Source: Asparagopsis taxiformis
Lineage: Eukaryota; Rhodophyta; Florideophyceae; Bonnemaisoniales; Bonnemaisoniaceae
NCBI GenBank assembly: GCA_030407315.1
Contig: JALQPE010000469.1
Location: 160,061 to 224,060, forward strand
Length of the DNA stretch: 64,000 nt
Direction: 5' to 3'
In this document: positions 19,006-27,669 of the stretch, in pieces
How positions within the stretch are numbered: position 1 is the stretch's first letter
Layout of the letters: each line of letters opens with the position of its first letter
Position numbers and translations under genes: made by a program
The notes under the pieces: model-generated
What the model was told of the DNA's origin: nothing
Database searches by the model: none
Seen by the model: the letters and a program-made list of their open reading frames with translations, nothing else

Positions 19006-20811
19006 TTATAGACTATTGTTATCTTTAGTTATATACCAAGATGTAAAAGTATTGTTGTGTGGATAAAATAATAAATTGATAGATCCAATTGGTCCATTTC
19101 TATTCTTTGCAATAAAAATATCTAAAATTTTATATTCTGATGATTGTATTGTGTCATCATTTTCATGAGATAGCATCATTACTATGTCAGCATCTTGTTC
19201 TATCGAATTATGTATAATAATATAATTACAGAGGAATGTTGTATACTCATGCATATGTATATCATATACATCTTGATAGTTTGTTGTGATGATTTGTTGT
19301 ATATGACTATTCTCAAGCATTTTTTTATTATTAGGTAGAGAAGTATATTTTATAATATGACATGTGTATATTAATGTATTTTGTCGTTGCCACTGTTGTT
19401 TTTTTAATAATTTATGTTGATGTGTGATATTTAGGTTATAGTTAGTTTCTACAGAAAGCTTGAAAGTATATTGAGATAAAAATAAAATTTTATTTGGTAC
19501 ATTAATAGATTTATCATTATTTGTATTTGCTCCACTAAAGTTATTTATACTAGGTTGATATGTGTAGTTAATCAAGCTCTTAATATTAATAGAGTTGAAT
19601 AAATTAATTTGTATATAAGAGCTGATTGCAACACAACCACTTTCTCTTAGGTCAGATAATAAAGGTTTTTTATCAATTCGTTTTTCAATATTTCGATTTA
19701 ATTGAGATAAGATAATAATAGGTAAGTCTAAATTCTTTGCAAGAATCTTTAGTTCTCTAGTGATATGACTTAATTCTTGTGCCCGATTCTCATAACTATG
19801 ATGGTCTAGTTGAATTAATTGTAAATAGTCAATTATAATTAATTTAAGTTTCTTATTATCTTTAGTGATTAATGTTGCTGTGTTTTTTATATATTCAATT
19901 GAGATCTGAGATTTATCATTGATATATAGTGGTTCTGTTAATAATTGAGCACTGATTTTTTGTATGGTTTTCCACTCTTGGGAGTTGAGTTTACCAGATT
20001 TAATAGTTTGAAGTGGGATTTTTGATGCAATAGCTAAATATTTATGTAATATTTGCATTTTTGACATTTCTAGACTAAATATACATATTCCTGAATTTGT
20101 AGAGTTAGTTAGATTATAAGTTATATTGATTGCTAAAGTTGTTTTTCCAGTAGAAGGCCTACCTGATATGACAATTAAATCACCTGGTGATAATCCATTT
20201 AATATTATGTCAAGTTCTTTAAAGCCATAGTATATTGTCTGTATGTCTTGATCAAAAATTGTATTGTAATTAGCTGTATTTGATAAAAAGGCTCCTATTG
20301 AATCATTTAAGTTGTCAATATTTTCTTGGTTATTATATTGAGATATGTAATTTAAATATTTTGTTGCTTTATAATATAAACTTTTTGTATGTATATAATT
20401 AATATAACTAAGTTGAATTATATTGTAGCCATACTGAACTAATAACCTCTTAATATGATTATTTTGAATAATGATGATTAATTGTTCAATATATGATTTC
20501 TTTTTTTTAGATGGGAGAAATAATTGGCTTTGTTTTAGAATATCGATTATTTTTGGAATACCTCCAATTCTATTAAGAATTTGATTTGATGTTAAGATAT
20601 GAATTAATACAAGTGTATTGATTTTTTTATTTTTAGATAATTCTATAATACTTCTATATATTAGTTGATGAGCTTCAAAGCTAAAAGATTCAGTAGTGAG
20701 ATTATTGAGAATATGATTTGTTAAAGATGGGTTTAATAATATGCTGCCAATCAATATTTCTTCTATTAAATAGTTTTGAGGAGGCGGTGTATAGTATGAT
20801 GAATTATCCAT
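19006..20811 (-). CDS. dnaB: Replicative DNA helicase DnaB, with in-frame intein
   Basis: 601-residue precursor of the plastid replicative helicase. The N-terminal primase-interacting domain is residues 1 to about 165. The RecA-like helicase domain starts near 195 with Walker A GRPSTGKT (217-224) and continues with IIIDYLQLIQ (Walker B) and LSQLNR. After SDLRESG (392) the helicase is interrupted by a 143-residue intein (393-535) and resumes at SIEQDADIVMML. Excision would leave a helicase of 458 residues, the normal DnaB size. The plastid DnaB is assumed to unwind the chromosome at forks. The gene is on the minus strand, convergent with clpC across trnF. Confidence 0.96.
   Translation of the reverse strand: MDNSSYYTPPPQNYLIEEILIGSILLNPSLTNHILNNLTTESFSFEAHQLIYRSIIELSKNKKINTLVLIHILTSNQILNRIGGIPKIIDILKQSQLFLPSKKKKSYIEQLIIIIQNNHIKRLLVQYGYNIIQLSYINYIHTKSLYYKATKYLNYISQYNNQENIDNLNDSIGAFLSNTANYNTIFDQDIQTIYYGFKELDIILNGLSPGDLIVISGRPSTGKTTLAINITYNLTNSTNSGICIFSLEMSKMQILHKYLAIASKIPLQTIKSGKLNSQEWKTIQKISAQLLTEPLYINDKSQISIEYIKNTATLITKDNKKLKLIIIDYLQLIQLDHHSYENRAQELSHITRELKILAKNLDLPIIILSQLNRNIEKRIDKKPLLSDLRESGCVAISSYIQINLFNSINIKSLINYTYQPSINNFSGANTNNDKSINVPNKILFLSQYTFKLSVETNYNLNITHQHKLLKKQQWQRQNTLIYTCHIIKYTSLPNNKKMLENSHIQQIITTNYQDVYDIHMHEYTTFLCNYIIIHNSIEQDADIVMMLSHENDDTIQSSEYKILDIFIAKNRNGPIGSINLLFYPHNNTFTSWYITKDNNSL
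19207..19635 (-). other. DnaB mini-intein (143 residues, no homing endonuclease)
   Basis: Protein-splicing element within dnaB, residues 393-535. It starts with Cys (CVAISS), the splicing nucleophile. Block B is visible as THQHKLL (T463, H466). Block F is DVYDIHMHE near 514-522, though the usual His before Phe is Thr here (TTFLC). The C-terminal junction is IIIHN followed by Ser, with the required penultimate His, terminal Asn and +1 Ser. Only about 45 residues separate blocks B and F, so there is no LAGLIDADG endonuclease. The insertion site (RESG / SIEQDAD) is that of the known cyanobacterial and Porphyra DnaB inteins. Splicing activity is inferred, not shown. Confidence 0.9.
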
Positions 20812-20944
20812 TATTAGGATTATATTTATTATATGAAGAAAGTATATATAATTTTTTTGATTTACAAAAGTGAAATAAGGTAAAAATGCATTTATCTAAA
20901 TCCATCTTTTTTATATAAATGCATGATAATTTATGTATAATTAC

Positions 20945-21415
20945 TTATATATTTATATTATCAGGTAATATTTGCAATTTGAGTTTAACATGAATATTCT
21001 CAATTATTTTAATATCTATTGTGTATATACCCACTTCTTTGATTATAGGTATTGTAATTTGTTTTTTATCTAATGTTTCTCCTGTAATATTAAATATATA
21101 ATTAATTATATCTTTTTCACTGACGCTTCCAAAAATATGTTTCTGGTCTCCTACTTTTTTCTTAATACTAATTTTAGGTATTTGCTCTAAATGATTTTTT
21201 GTTTTGTAAGCTTGATTTTCTAAATCTTTTAATTGATTTAGTTGAATTTGTTTTAGCATATTGATATGCTTAATTTTGCCTGGAGTTGCTATATCAACTA
21301 TGCCCTTAGGAAGAAGGTAGTTTAATACATATCCTAAGCGTGCTTTAGTAATTGTACCTGGTTCTCCTAAGTTAGGTATATTTTTTTTTATGATAATAGG
21401 AATGTCTTGCTTCAT
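20945..21415 (-). CDS. rpl9: 50S ribosomal protein L9
   Basis: 156-residue large-subunit protein. The N-terminal domain has IIIKKNIPNLGEPGTITKARLGYVLNYLLPKGIV, close to the L9 signature. A connecting helix with HINMLKQIQLNQLKDLE follows, then the C-terminal domain (GSVSEKDIINYI). It lies upstream of dnaB on the same strand (133-base spacer), the bacterial rpl9-dnaB order, so cotranscription is likely. Confidence 0.95.
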   Translation of the reverse strand: MKQDIPIIIKKNIPNLGEPGTITKARLGYVLNYLLPKGIVDIATPGKIKHINMLKQIQLNQLKDLENQAYKTKNHLEQIPKISIKKKVGDQKHIFGSVSEKDIINYIFNITGETLDKKQITIPIIKEVGIYTIDIKIIENIHVKLKLQILPDNINI

Positions 21416-21506
21416 AATGTATTAATTTAGTGTACTATATAGAGTTTGTAAAAATCATTATATATAATATTATGATATAATCATAGTTTATGGTTTTGTG
21501 TATTTT

Positions 21507-21594
21507 GGAAAGGTGGCTGAGTGGCTGAAAGCATAGTATTGGAAATACTATTTAAGAATCAATCTTAACAAGGGTTCGAATCCCTTTCTTTCCT
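21507..21594 (+). tRNA. trnS(GGA): tRNA-Ser(GGA)
   Basis: 88-nt class II tRNA. Acceptor GGAAAGG pairs with TCTTTCC (one G-U), anticodon stem TAGTA/TACTA encloses TTGGAAA, giving GGA, followed by a long variable arm and T loop TTCGAAT. Discriminator base 73 is U at 21594, which is also the last base of the convergent moeB stop codon. Confidence 0.94.
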
Positions 21595-22694
21595 TACTTA
21601 GATAAATATCTTATACCATTTTCTAATCGATAATGAATAATTTGATATTTGGTTAATATTAGAGAAGCAAGAATAGATCTTGAGTTATCACTACAGTAAA
21701 TAATAATCATCTTATTTAGGGCTTGTTTTTTTATAAATGGAATTTTTGTATAACTTGTTAGTTGCTTAATAGGAATATTAATAGCATTCTGAATATGTTG
21801 TAGTTGAAATTCAATGTTTTGTCTAACGTCTATAATAAGCATTTTTCTCTTATTGTTGAATAAGTATTGCTTAAAATCTTTTATTGAAAGATTATGTGAT
21901 GAATCTGGTAGAAATTTATAATTACTTATTAATAAATTTGTTTTTTTATTTGATCGAATTTTTATTTTTTTGAAGTCTATTGTTAGAGCATTATATATTA
22001 ATAAATATCCACTTAATATTTCTCCACTTCCAGTGATAATTTTGATTGCTTCAGTTGCTTGTATAAGACCTATAATACCAGGTAATATTCCTAATACACC
22101 AATCTCATTACATGTATGTGGGTTTAGTTGTAGAGATTTAGGATATAAATCTGAATATGTAATACCATTTTTATAATTAAATACGCTAATTTGTCCTTCA
22201 AAATTTTGTATGGCTCCATATATATGTACTTTATGTAGTTGATAGCATACTTGATCAATAATATAACGAGTAGGAAAATTATCACTTGCATCTAAGATAA
22301 TGTCATATTTTTTGAATATATGTATAGCATTATTTTCATTTAATCTTTCTGGATATATGTTTACTTGACATGAAGGATTAATTTTTAGAATTTCCTTTTT
22401 TGCACAGAATACTTTTAATTGATTTACATTATTTACTTTATATAGTACTTGTCTATGTAAGTTTGACTCAGTTATATAATCATTATCAATAATGCCAATA
22501 CATCCGATTCCAGAAGCTGCTAAATATATAATTGCAGAAGATGCTAATCCTCCTGCTCCTATAAATAAAATACTTGCTTGTTTAAGTCTTTTTTGTCCAT
22601 TTATACCTATACTATCTAAACTAAGATGACGGGCGAATAATTTGTATTCTTCTTTAGATAAATATGTATCATAGTTGCGTGGATTTAATGTCAT
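21594..22694 (-). CDS. moeB: ThiF/MoeB-type adenylyltransferase with C-terminal rhodanese domain
   Basis: 366-residue E1-like enzyme. The N-terminal domain (about 12-245) has the nucleotide motif FIGAGGLASSAIIYLAASG, DASDNFPTRY, and NPHTCNEIGVLGILPGIIG with the family Cys. The C-terminal rhodanese domain (about 265-366) has LIIDVRQNIEFQLQHI and active-site YCSDNSRS. Such proteins adenylate the C-terminal Gly-Gly of ThiS or MoaD and pass sulphur to it. thiS lies in this window (27450), so thiamine sulphur transfer is a likely job. No CxxC zinc pairs were seen, although many MoeB and ThiF proteins have them. Confidence 0.92.
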   Translation of the reverse strand: MTLNPRNYDTYLSKEEYKLFARHLSLDSIGINGQKRLKQASILFIGAGGLASSAIIYLAASGIGCIGIIDNDYITESNLHRQVLYKVNNVNQLKVFCAKKEILKINPSCQVNIYPERLNENNAIHIFKKYDIILDASDNFPTRYIIDQVCYQLHKVHIYGAIQNFEGQISVFNYKNGITYSDLYPKSLQLNPHTCNEIGVLGILPGIIGLIQATEAIKIITGSGEILSGYLLIYNALTIDFKKIKIRSNKKTNLLISNYKFLPDSSHNLSIKDFKQYLFNNKRKMLIIDVRQNIEFQLQHIQNAINIPIKQLTSYTKIPFIKKQALNKMIIIYCSDNSRSILASLILTKYQIIHYRLENGIRYLSK

Positions 22695-22772
22695 ATATCT
22701 ATTTTGTTTTGTATATATCTTGTATTTGCTTAAAGATTATGTCACTATAAACATATATTATTAATTATAATT

Positions 22773-22845
22773 GCGCCTTTAGTTCAGTTGGTAGAACGTA
22801 GGTTTCCAAAACCTAGTGTCGAGGGTTCAAGTCCTTCAGGGCGTG
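22773..22845 (+). tRNA. trnW(CCA): tRNA-Trp(CCA)
   Basis: 73-nt cloverleaf. Acceptor GCGCCTT pairs with AGGGCGT, discriminator G73 as in bacterial Trp tRNA, anticodon CCA in TTTCCAAAA, T loop TTCAAGT. Confidence 0.95.
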
Positions 22846-23001
22846 TAGTAATATTAATTTTTTATTTATAATTAACTATTGGAAAAATTATAAATTGCTC
22901 ATATAATAACAATCATGAAAAGAAATTTATATAATTTGTTTTAGTTGTTTGTTGTATATGATTCTATAAATATTCATATTTATATATTAAATAAAAATCT
23001 T

Positions 23002-23427
23002 ATGGTTAAAAAAATTGTTGGAGTTGTTAAATTAGCTTTAAATGCAGGTAAAGCTACCCCAGCTCCTCCTGTAGGGCCTGCTTTGGGCCAACATGGAGCT
23101 AATATTGTGATGTTCTGTAAAGAATATAATGCTAGAACAGCTGATAAAGTTGGTTTAGTGATCCCAGTAGAAATTTCTATTTATGAGGATCGTAGTTTTT
23201 CTTTTATTTTAAAAACTCCTCCTGCATCTGTGCTTTTAGCAAAAGCAGTAGGTGTTAATAAGGGGTCAGGTCAACCAAATTTAACTAAAGTTGGATCTAT
23301 TTCTCAACAACAATTGAAAGAAATAGCAGAGATGAAATTACCAGATTTAAATACTCAAGAAATAGAAAAAGCTATGTTGATTGTGAGTGGAACAGCAAAA
23401 AACATGGGAATTACTATAGATAATTAA
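23002..23427 (+). CDS. rpl11: 50S ribosomal protein L11
   Basis: 141-residue protein at the GTPase-associated centre of the large subunit. I chose the ATG at 23002 ([32 protein letters not shown]), because this is where L11 begins. An open frame extends 19 codons upstream without family similarity. The Pro-rich PPVGPALG segment and the C-terminal rRNA-binding GSGQPN region are intact. First gene of rpl11-rpl1-rpl12. Confidence 0.96.
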   Translation: MVKKIVGVVKLALNAGKATPAPPVGPALGQHGANIVMFCKEYNARTADKVGLVIPVEISIYEDRSFSFILKTPPASVLLAKAVGVNKGSGQPNLTKVGSISQQQLKEIAEMKLPDLNTQEIEKAMLIVSGTAKNMGITIDN

Positions 23428-23446
23428 TATAGGAGAAACTGGATAA

Positions 23447-24151
23447 ATGCATAAATATTCAAGGCGTTTTAAGCAAATTCTACAAAAGGTAGAAAAAGAC
23501 ACATTGTATGATCCTATGGAGGCATTAAAATTATTGCAAACTTTATCTAATGTTAAGTTTGTTGAAACAGTAGAGGCTCATATTGCTCTTGGATTGGATC
23601 CTAAATATGCTGATCAACAATTGCGTGCTACGCTTATTTTACCTAAAGGTACTGGAAAAAAAATCAAAATAGCTGTGGTCACACAAGGTGAAAAAGTATC
23701 AGAGGCTTTATCTGCAGGTGCAGATATTGTAGGTTCTGAGGATTTAATTAATGAAATTATGAATGGACGTTTAGATTTTGATAAGTTGATTGCTACTCCT
23801 GATGTTATGCCTTTGATAGCAAAATTAGGTAGGGTTTTAGGTCCACGTGGTTTAATGCCGTCTCCTAAAGCAGGTACAGTGACTGTAGATCTTCAAAATG
23901 CTATTTATGAATTTAAGTCTGGTAAAGTTGAATATAAAGTGGATCGTACAGGTATATTGCATGTTCCATTTGGTAAATTAAATTTTACTTCAGATGATTT
24001 ATATCAAAATTTAGTAGCTTTAAAAGAGTCTATTGAAAAGAATCGCCCTTCAGGAGCTAAGGGTAAGTACTGGAAATCAGTTCATTTATCGAGTACAATG
24101 GGTCCATCAATTACGATTGATATTAATCTTATAAAGAATATGAATGATTAA
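23447..24151 (+). CDS. rpl1: 50S ribosomal protein L1
   Basis: 234-residue L1-stalk protein that moves deacylated tRNA out of the E site. Marks: [36 protein letters not shown], and [19 protein letters not shown]. It lies 19 bases after rpl11 with AGGAGA before the ATG, as in the bacterial rplK-rplA pair. Confidence 0.97.
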   Translation: MHKYSRRFKQILQKVEKDTLYDPMEALKLLQTLSNVKFVETVEAHIALGLDPKYADQQLRATLILPKGTGKKIKIAVVTQGEKVSEALSAGADIVGSEDLINEIMNGRLDFDKLIATPDVMPLIAKLGRVLGPRGLMPSPKAGTVTVDLQNAIYEFKSGKVEYKVDRTGILHVPFGKLNFTSDDLYQNLVALKESIEKNRPSGAKGKYWKSVHLSSTMGPSITIDINLIKNMND

Positions 24152-24208
24152 TTCAATATTTTAAGGTATGTTTATTTTATTTATTAGTTTATTTGATATT
24201 TTATTTTT

Positions 24209-24604
24209 ATGACTACTAAAATTGAAACTATTATAGAAGATTTAAAGTCGTTAACTTTATTAGAAGCAGCAGAATTAGTTAAAAAAATAGAGGAAGTATT
24301 TGATGTTGATGCATCAGCAGCTTCTGGTGGTGGTATGGTTATGATGCCTGCCATAGGTGATGCACAAAGTACAGAGAATGTAGATGAGCAAACAGAGTTT
24401 GATGTAATGTTAGAAGAGGTTCCAGCTGCTAAAAAAATAGCTATTTTGAAAGTAGTACGTTCTCTTACAGGTTTAGGTCTGAAGGATGCTAAGGATTTAG
24501 TAGAGTCAGCTCCTAAGGTTTTAAAGGAAGCAATATCTAAAGATGATGCAGAAGAGATGAAAAATAAATTAGAAGAAGCTGGTGCTCAAGTTTCTATTAA
24601 ATAA
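24209..24604 (+). CDS. rpl12: 50S ribosomal protein L7/L12
   Basis: 131-residue stalk protein that recruits translational GTPases. It has the N-terminal dimerisation part, an Ala/Gly hinge ([11 protein letters not shown]), and a C-terminal domain with [24 protein letters not shown]. rpl10, which lies between rpl1 and rpl12 in bacteria, is absent here. A perfect 24-base inverted repeat starts at its stop codon. Confidence 0.97.
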   Translation: MTTKIETIIEDLKSLTLLEAAELVKKIEEVFDVDASAASGGGMVMMPAIGDAQSTENVDEQTEFDVMLEEVPAAKKIAILKVVRSLTGLGLKDAKDLVESAPKVLKEAISKDDAEEMKNKLEEAGAQVSIK

Positions 24605-24654
24605 CTAATAAATCACAAGAAGCATAAATCTATGCTTCTTGTGATTTATTAGTT
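24603..24654. terminator. Perfect 24-bp inverted repeat between rpl12 and petD
   Basis: 24603-24626 pairs base for base with 24631-24654 around a 4-base AATC loop. The stem core is AATCACAAGAAGCATA. It overlaps the rpl12 stop codon and lies between convergent rpl12 and petD, so it can stabilise or end both mRNAs. The length and perfection exceed those of the other hairpins in the window. Confidence 0.85.
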
Positions 24655-24666
24655 ATTTAATTGAGA

Positions 24667-25149
24667 TTAAAATATACCTAAAGTAATAGCTTTTGATATA
24701 GGCATAGTTGCTCCGATACCTAGCCATATACTAACAAAAGTACCTATTAAAAATACTGTTGTTGCTATAGGTCTACGAAAAGGATTTTGAAATTTATTGA
24801 TATTTTCAATAAATGGAACAGTTATTAAGCCAGCAGGCACTGATGCCATAGATAGTACACCAATTAATTTATTGGGAATTACTCGCAATAGATTGAATGT
24901 AGGGAAAAAATACCATTCAGGTAGTATTTCTAGTGGTGTTGCAAATGGATTTGCTTTTTCGCCTATGACAGATGGTTCTAAAATGGACAAACCAACATCA
25001 CATGCAATTGTGCCTAATATAACTACTGGAAACATATATAGTAAATCATTTGGCCATGCTGGTTCTCCATAGTAATGATGTCCCATTCCTTTAGCCAGTT
25101 TAGCACGTAGTTTAGGATCTGTGAGATCTGGTTTTTTTATAATAGACAT
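24667..25149 (-). CDS. petD: Cytochrome b6f complex subunit IV
   Basis: 160-residue thylakoid protein equivalent to the C-terminal part of cytochrome b, with three membrane helices. It starts [35 protein letters not shown] and carries the PEWY quinol-site motif (LPEWYFFP). It follows petB with a 45-base gap in the conserved petB-petD pair. Confidence 0.98.
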   Translation of the reverse strand: MSIIKKPDLTDPKLRAKLAKGMGHHYYGEPAWPNDLLYMFPVVILGTIACDVGLSILEPSVIGEKANPFATPLEILPEWYFFPTFNLLRVIPNKLIGVLSMASVPAGLITVPFIENINKFQNPFRRPIATTVFLIGTFVSIWLGIGATMPISKAITLGIF

Positions 25150-25194
25150 ATTTTGATTTCCTTATAAGTTATCTAATTATATAGTCGATTCTAG

Positions 25195-25842
25195 TTATAA
25201 TGGTCCTGAAATACCTTGTTTCCGAATCATTAGGAAATGCATTAACATAAATACAGCTGTTAGTAGTGGTAAAACAAATGTATGTAAGCTATAAAATCGA
25301 GTTAATGTGCTTTGACCAACGCTGACACTTCCTCTTAAGAGCTCAACTATACTTCCTCCTACTACAGGAATTGCTTCAGGTACTCCGGTTACAATTTTTA
25401 CCGCCCAATATCCTATCTGATCCCATGGTAATGAATATCCTGTGACTCCAAATGATACGGTTAGTACTGCTAAGATGACACCTGTTACCCATGTTAATTC
25501 ACGTGGTTTTTTGAATCCGCCTGTTAAGTATACGCGAAAAATATGTAATATCATCATAAGAACCATCATGCTTGCGGACCATCTATGAATAGACCTAATT
25601 AGCCAGCCAAAGTTAACTTCTGTCATTATATATTCTACAGATGAAAAAGCTTCAGCTACAGTTGGCCGATAATAAAATGTCATTGCAAAGCCACTAGCAA
25701 CTTGTATTAAAAATGATGTAAAAACAATACCACCTATACAGTAAAAAATATTCACATGTGGTGGTACATATTTACTCGTTATATCATCTGCAATGGCTTG
25801 AATTTCTAGTCGCTCTTCAAACCAGTCATATACTTTTCCCAT
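25195..25842 (-). CDS. petB: Cytochrome b6
   Basis: 215-residue four-helix haem protein of the b6f complex. It starts [21 protein letters not shown] and contains C35 (NIFYC), the covalent anchor of haem c(n). The paired haem-ligand histidines lie in helices B ([22 protein letters not shown]) and D ([25 protein letters not shown]). The gene is uninterrupted. Its transcript probably continues into petD. Confidence 0.98.
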   Translation of the reverse strand: MGKVYDWFEERLEIQAIADDITSKYVPPHVNIFYCIGGIVFTSFLIQVASGFAMTFYYRPTVAEAFSSVEYIMTEVNFGWLIRSIHRWSASMMVLMMILHIFRVYLTGGFKKPRELTWVTGVILAVLTVSFGVTGYSLPWDQIGYWAVKIVTGVPEAIPVVGGSIVELLRGSVSVGQSTLTRFYSLHTFVLPLLTAVFMLMHFLMIRKQGISGPL

Positions 25843-25933
25843 AATATATTGTTATGGTATTATTTAAAATTATTTTACATTTAGACTACTTATGAGCATG
25901 GAGTTAGTATATTATATATTGTAACATATCTTT

Positions 25934-26602
25934 CTATATATTGAATAAAAAATGACTTAGAGCTAAAGGATTATTAATTTGAATATATTTATTATAAGAA
26001 TAAGAAATTAGTTGATTTTTGCATAGTTTACGTAAAATACGGTTTACGGTAATTCTATTACTTCCTACTATTTCACTAATAGTGTGTTGTGAAATTACGA
26101 AAGGAATTATAATAGAATGTTTATGAATTATACCAAATTCTTCACTTAATGTAAGTAGTAGTTGAATAATTCTATTTTGCATATATTTGTGTATTAATAT
26201 ATTATTCATAATTTTATATTTATTAATAGTATTTTGGTATGATGCAATAATATCTAATAGTAGATTTGAATTAATATTATTTTTATTTATACTTAAGTCT
26301 TGTAATTGAAAACTTAAAATAAATGTTGTTTGTAATGCTACAAGTTTATAATAATAAGTACTGTCATTTTTTTGAGTATTTAAGAGCAGATCATAACTAT
26401 CAAAAACATTATTTGTTTGTAGGATAGCTATACATGCCTTTTCATGATTTGTAAATTGTTTCGTGATATATAGTAATCCTTGTAAAATAATAATAGATTG
26501 ATATTTATGTGATGTATATTGATAAATAATAGCATCACCTGTTTTTAATTTGTATATGTTGAAAGGTATATGGCATGAAGAAAAATAATAAATCCATTTC
26601 AT
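25934..26602 (-). CDS. ntcA: CRP/FNR-family transcriptional regulator, NtcA-like (Ycf28)
   Basis: 222-residue regulator with an N-terminal cyclic-nucleotide-type beta barrel (about 1-110), a dimerisation helix, and a C-terminal helix-turn-helix: ISQHTISEIVGSNRITVNRILRKLCKNQLI. The HTH and layout match Ycf28, the plastid relative of the cyanobacterial nitrogen regulator NtcA. The barrel is poorly conserved and Ile/Tyr/Asn-rich, so ligand response is uncertain. It is divergent from the response regulator ycf29 with a 41-base gap, so both starts share one short control region. Confidence 0.88.
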   Translation of the reverse strand: MKWIYYFSSCHIPFNIYKLKTGDAIIYQYTSHKYQSIIILQGLLYITKQFTNHEKACIAILQTNNVFDSYDLLLNTQKNDSTYYYKLVALQTTFILSFQLQDLSINKNNINSNLLLDIIASYQNTINKYKIMNNILIHKYMQNRIIQLLLTLSEEFGIIHKHSIIIPFVISQHTISEIVGSNRITVNRILRKLCKNQLISYSYNKYIQINNPLALSHFLFNI

Positions 26603-26643
26603 AATTGTCTCATTTAAAGATAAATGCCATTATATTATAGTTT

Positions 26644-27336
26644 ATGAATTCAAGTATGAAAAAACATATATTATTTTTGGATGATGATGTATCTTTAAGA
26701 GATTCTATATCTTCTTATTTGAGGTCTGAAGGTTTTAGTGTAGAAACAGTGAGTACTGTTAAGATGGCTTTACAGACTATTAATATTAATAAACCTGATA
26801 TTATTATTGCTGATATTATGATGCCGGAATTAAATGGTTATGATTTGATTCAAATATTACGTATGAATGATATATTTGCATCTATTCCTTTAATATTCTT
26901 AACTGCAAAAGGTATGACTTCTGATAGAATTAAGGGTTATAAATTAGGTTGTAATGCTTATTTAATAAAACCTTTTAATCCAGATGAATTAATAGCTATT
27001 ATTAATAGTTTGCTTTGTAATATAAAATTATTAAGGAATGATTATATTTCATATAATAATAACATTAATCCTAGTTCTATTGATATTAGCAGTGACAATT
27101 TTAATTCTCAAGATAAATTCACATTGAAAGAAATGGAGGTATTAAGTTTATTGAGTTTAGGCTTAATGAATAAAGAAATTGCAGGTAAATTAAATTTCAG
27201 TTTAAGAAATGTGGAAAAGTATGTTAGTCGTCTTTTGAAAAAAACTAAGACTAGGAATCGCACAGAGCTTGCTCAGTTTGCTTGGAAGTATAAGGATATA
27301 TTGAGGGCGAATGACGGGAATCGAACCCGCGAATGA
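26644..27336 (+). CDS. ycf29: NarL/LuxR-type response regulator (Ycf29)
   Basis: 230-residue two-component regulator. The receiver domain (about 7-125) has the acidic pair DDD (13-15), phosphoacceptor D57 (IIIADIMMPELNG) and K109 (LIKPF). The C-terminal LuxR HTH (about 165-222) is FTLKEMEVLSLLSLGLMNKEIAGKLNFSLRNVEKYVSRL. The last ten codons overlap the antisense trnH gene. No histidine kinase is in the window. It matches Ycf29 of red algal and cryptophyte plastids. Confidence 0.9.
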   Translation: MNSSMKKHILFLDDDVSLRDSISSYLRSEGFSVETVSTVKMALQTININKPDIIIADIMMPELNGYDLIQILRMNDIFASIPLIFLTAKGMTSDRIKGYKLGCNAYLIKPFNPDELIAIINSLLCNIKLLRNDYISYNNNINPSSIDISSDNFNSQDKFTLKEMEVLSLLSLGLMNKEIAGKLNFSLRNVEKYVSRLLKKTKTRNRTELAQFAWKYKDILRANDGNRTRE

Positions 27337-27379
27337 TGGAGTCACAATCCATTGCCTTAACCTCTTGGCTACACCCGCC
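27306..27379 (-). tRNA. trnH(GUG): tRNA-His(GUG)
   Basis: Cloverleaf with acceptor GCGGGTG pairing with CATTCGC and an encoded extra G(-1) opposite C73, the histidine identity pair. Anticodon GTG in ATTGTGACT, T loop TTCGATT. Its 3' half is antisense to the end of ycf29 (31 bases). Confidence 0.95.
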
Positions 27380-27449
27380 ATGTATGTGATAACAAAATTA
27401 TAGTGTTTTTTTGCTTGAACGTCTACTGTTTTATATATTATTTTTGAGC

Positions 27450-27665
27450 ATGAGTGTAAATTATAACCAAATTATAGTGAATGGAGAAGTTTTTAACTGC
27501 ATGTATAATATGTCTTTAATGAATTTATTAATGTATTTAGATTTTGATCTTAAGTCAATCGCAGTTGAATATAATTCAGAGATTGTTTCATATGATAATA
27601 TGTCAAGTATTATATTACAACCTAATGATTGTATTGAAGTGATTACAATTGTTGGTGGTGGTTAA
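27450..27665 (+). CDS. thiS: Sulphur carrier protein ThiS
   Basis: 71-residue ubiquitin-like sulphur carrier of thiamine thiazole synthesis. I chose the ATG at 27450 (MSVNYNQIIVNGEVF), because ThiS begins directly with its first beta strand. An ATG 13 codons upstream (27411) is possible. The C terminus TIVGGG supplies the Gly-Gly that is adenylated and thiocarboxylated by a ThiF/MoeB enzyme, and a candidate lies at 21594-22694. It ends 4 bases from convergent rps1. Confidence 0.88.
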   Translation: MSVNYNQIIVNGEVFNCMYNMSLMNLLMYLDFDLKSIAVEYNSEIVSYDNMSSIILQPNDCIEVITIVGGG

Positions 27666-27669
27666 CCTG

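Noticed and set aside
22945..23001. Longer N terminus for rpl11
   Set aside because: The extra 19 residues have no L11 similarity and the family start MVKKIVG follows directly.
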